47,422 bases of DNA from Gammaproteobacteria bacterium (lineage in GTDB: Bacteria; Pseudomonadota; Gammaproteobacteria; Steroidobacterales; Steroidobacteraceae), in NCBI GenBank assembly GCA_025358295.1, contig JANYJY010000007.1:1-47422 (forward strand), given 5' to 3'. The translations under genes and the position numbers were made by a program. Of the stretch, positions 47,386-47,422 are shown one piece after another. Every line of letters starts with the position of its first letter. Positions within the stretch are counted from its first letter, which is position 1. The notes below the pieces were generated by a model. It was not told the origin of the DNA and searched no databases. It saw nothing but the letters and a program-made list of their open reading frames with translations.

Positions 47386-47422
47386 ATGTAATCCATTGAT
47401 CCTTAGGTGGGGAGGCGGCTAG

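Noticed and set aside
1-47422. CRISPR arrays, insertion sequences, phage genes, toxin-antitoxin pairs
   Set aside because: No regularly spaced repeats, transposase motifs, phage structural genes or recognisable toxin-antitoxin pairs were found by eye.

Overview
The window reads as GC-rich gammaproteobacterial chromosome, most likely from the Xanthomonadales/Nevskiales/Steroidobacter side of the class. The best marker is the order polA - (small RNA locus) - engB (divergent) - cytochrome c4 - dsbA, a layout I know from Pseudomonas and relatives. No insertion sequence, CRISPR array or prophage was recognised. Placement below class level is inference.

Layout. (1) 1-5.8 kb is worn accessory DNA: a frameshifted penicillin-acylase gene cut by the window edge, a headless TPR fragment, an exported metallo-beta-lactamase-fold hydrolase, a membrane TPR protein lying between two 71-bp direct repeats, and an orphan FlhC-like regulator. 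(2) 5.8-17.2 kb: a gluconate-2-dehydrogenase-type pair (the flavoprotein is frameshifted in a run of seven C), nudC, a TSUP permease, a YXWGXW lipoprotein, a DUF1800/DUF1501 export pair, two histone-H1-like proteins around a Yip1-family membrane protein, an esterase and a YcaQ-type glycosylase. (3) 17.2-20.1 kb: a luciferase-like oxidoreductase translationally coupled to a TraA/MobQ-type relaxase that has lost every recognisable catalytic motif but keeps its reading frame, plus a TraD-like gene and a possible oriT remnant. (4) 20.2-28.9 kb: one tight arginine operon, argR-argG-(P-loop protein)-argC-argD-argF'-argB-argH-thioesterase, with a palindromic ArgR operator over the promoter. The transcarbamylase carries succinylornithine-type specificity residues, no argA or argJ is present, and an uncharacterised P-loop protein sits where an acylglutamate synthase would be expected. 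(5) 28.9-37.7 kb: housekeeping genes (FKBP isomerase, AcpA-type phosphoesterase, lptM, polA, engB, cytochrome c4, dsbA). A predicted sRNA between polA and engB has a sigma-E/AlgU-type promoter and a strong terminator. (6) 37.8-47.4 kb: tRNA-Arg(CCG), then mostly minus-strand small genes: thioesterase, beta-carbonic anhydrase, four GFA-family proteins in all from 37.3 kb on, two LysE exporters each directly behind a GFA gene, an FAD monooxygenase, a DUF962 protein, a VOC remnant, an intact VOC gene bounded by attC-like inverted sites, and a cupin.

How the genes work together. The clearest unit is the arginine operon, which appears to run a carbamoyl-transfer route through an acylated (predicted succinylated) ornithine, controlled by its own first gene. 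The strongest leads for something undescribed are the P-loop protein as an alternative N-acylglutamate synthase, the domesticated dead relaxase joined to an oxidoreductase, and the repeated GFA-LysE module. All identifications come from reading motifs by eye; no database search was run.
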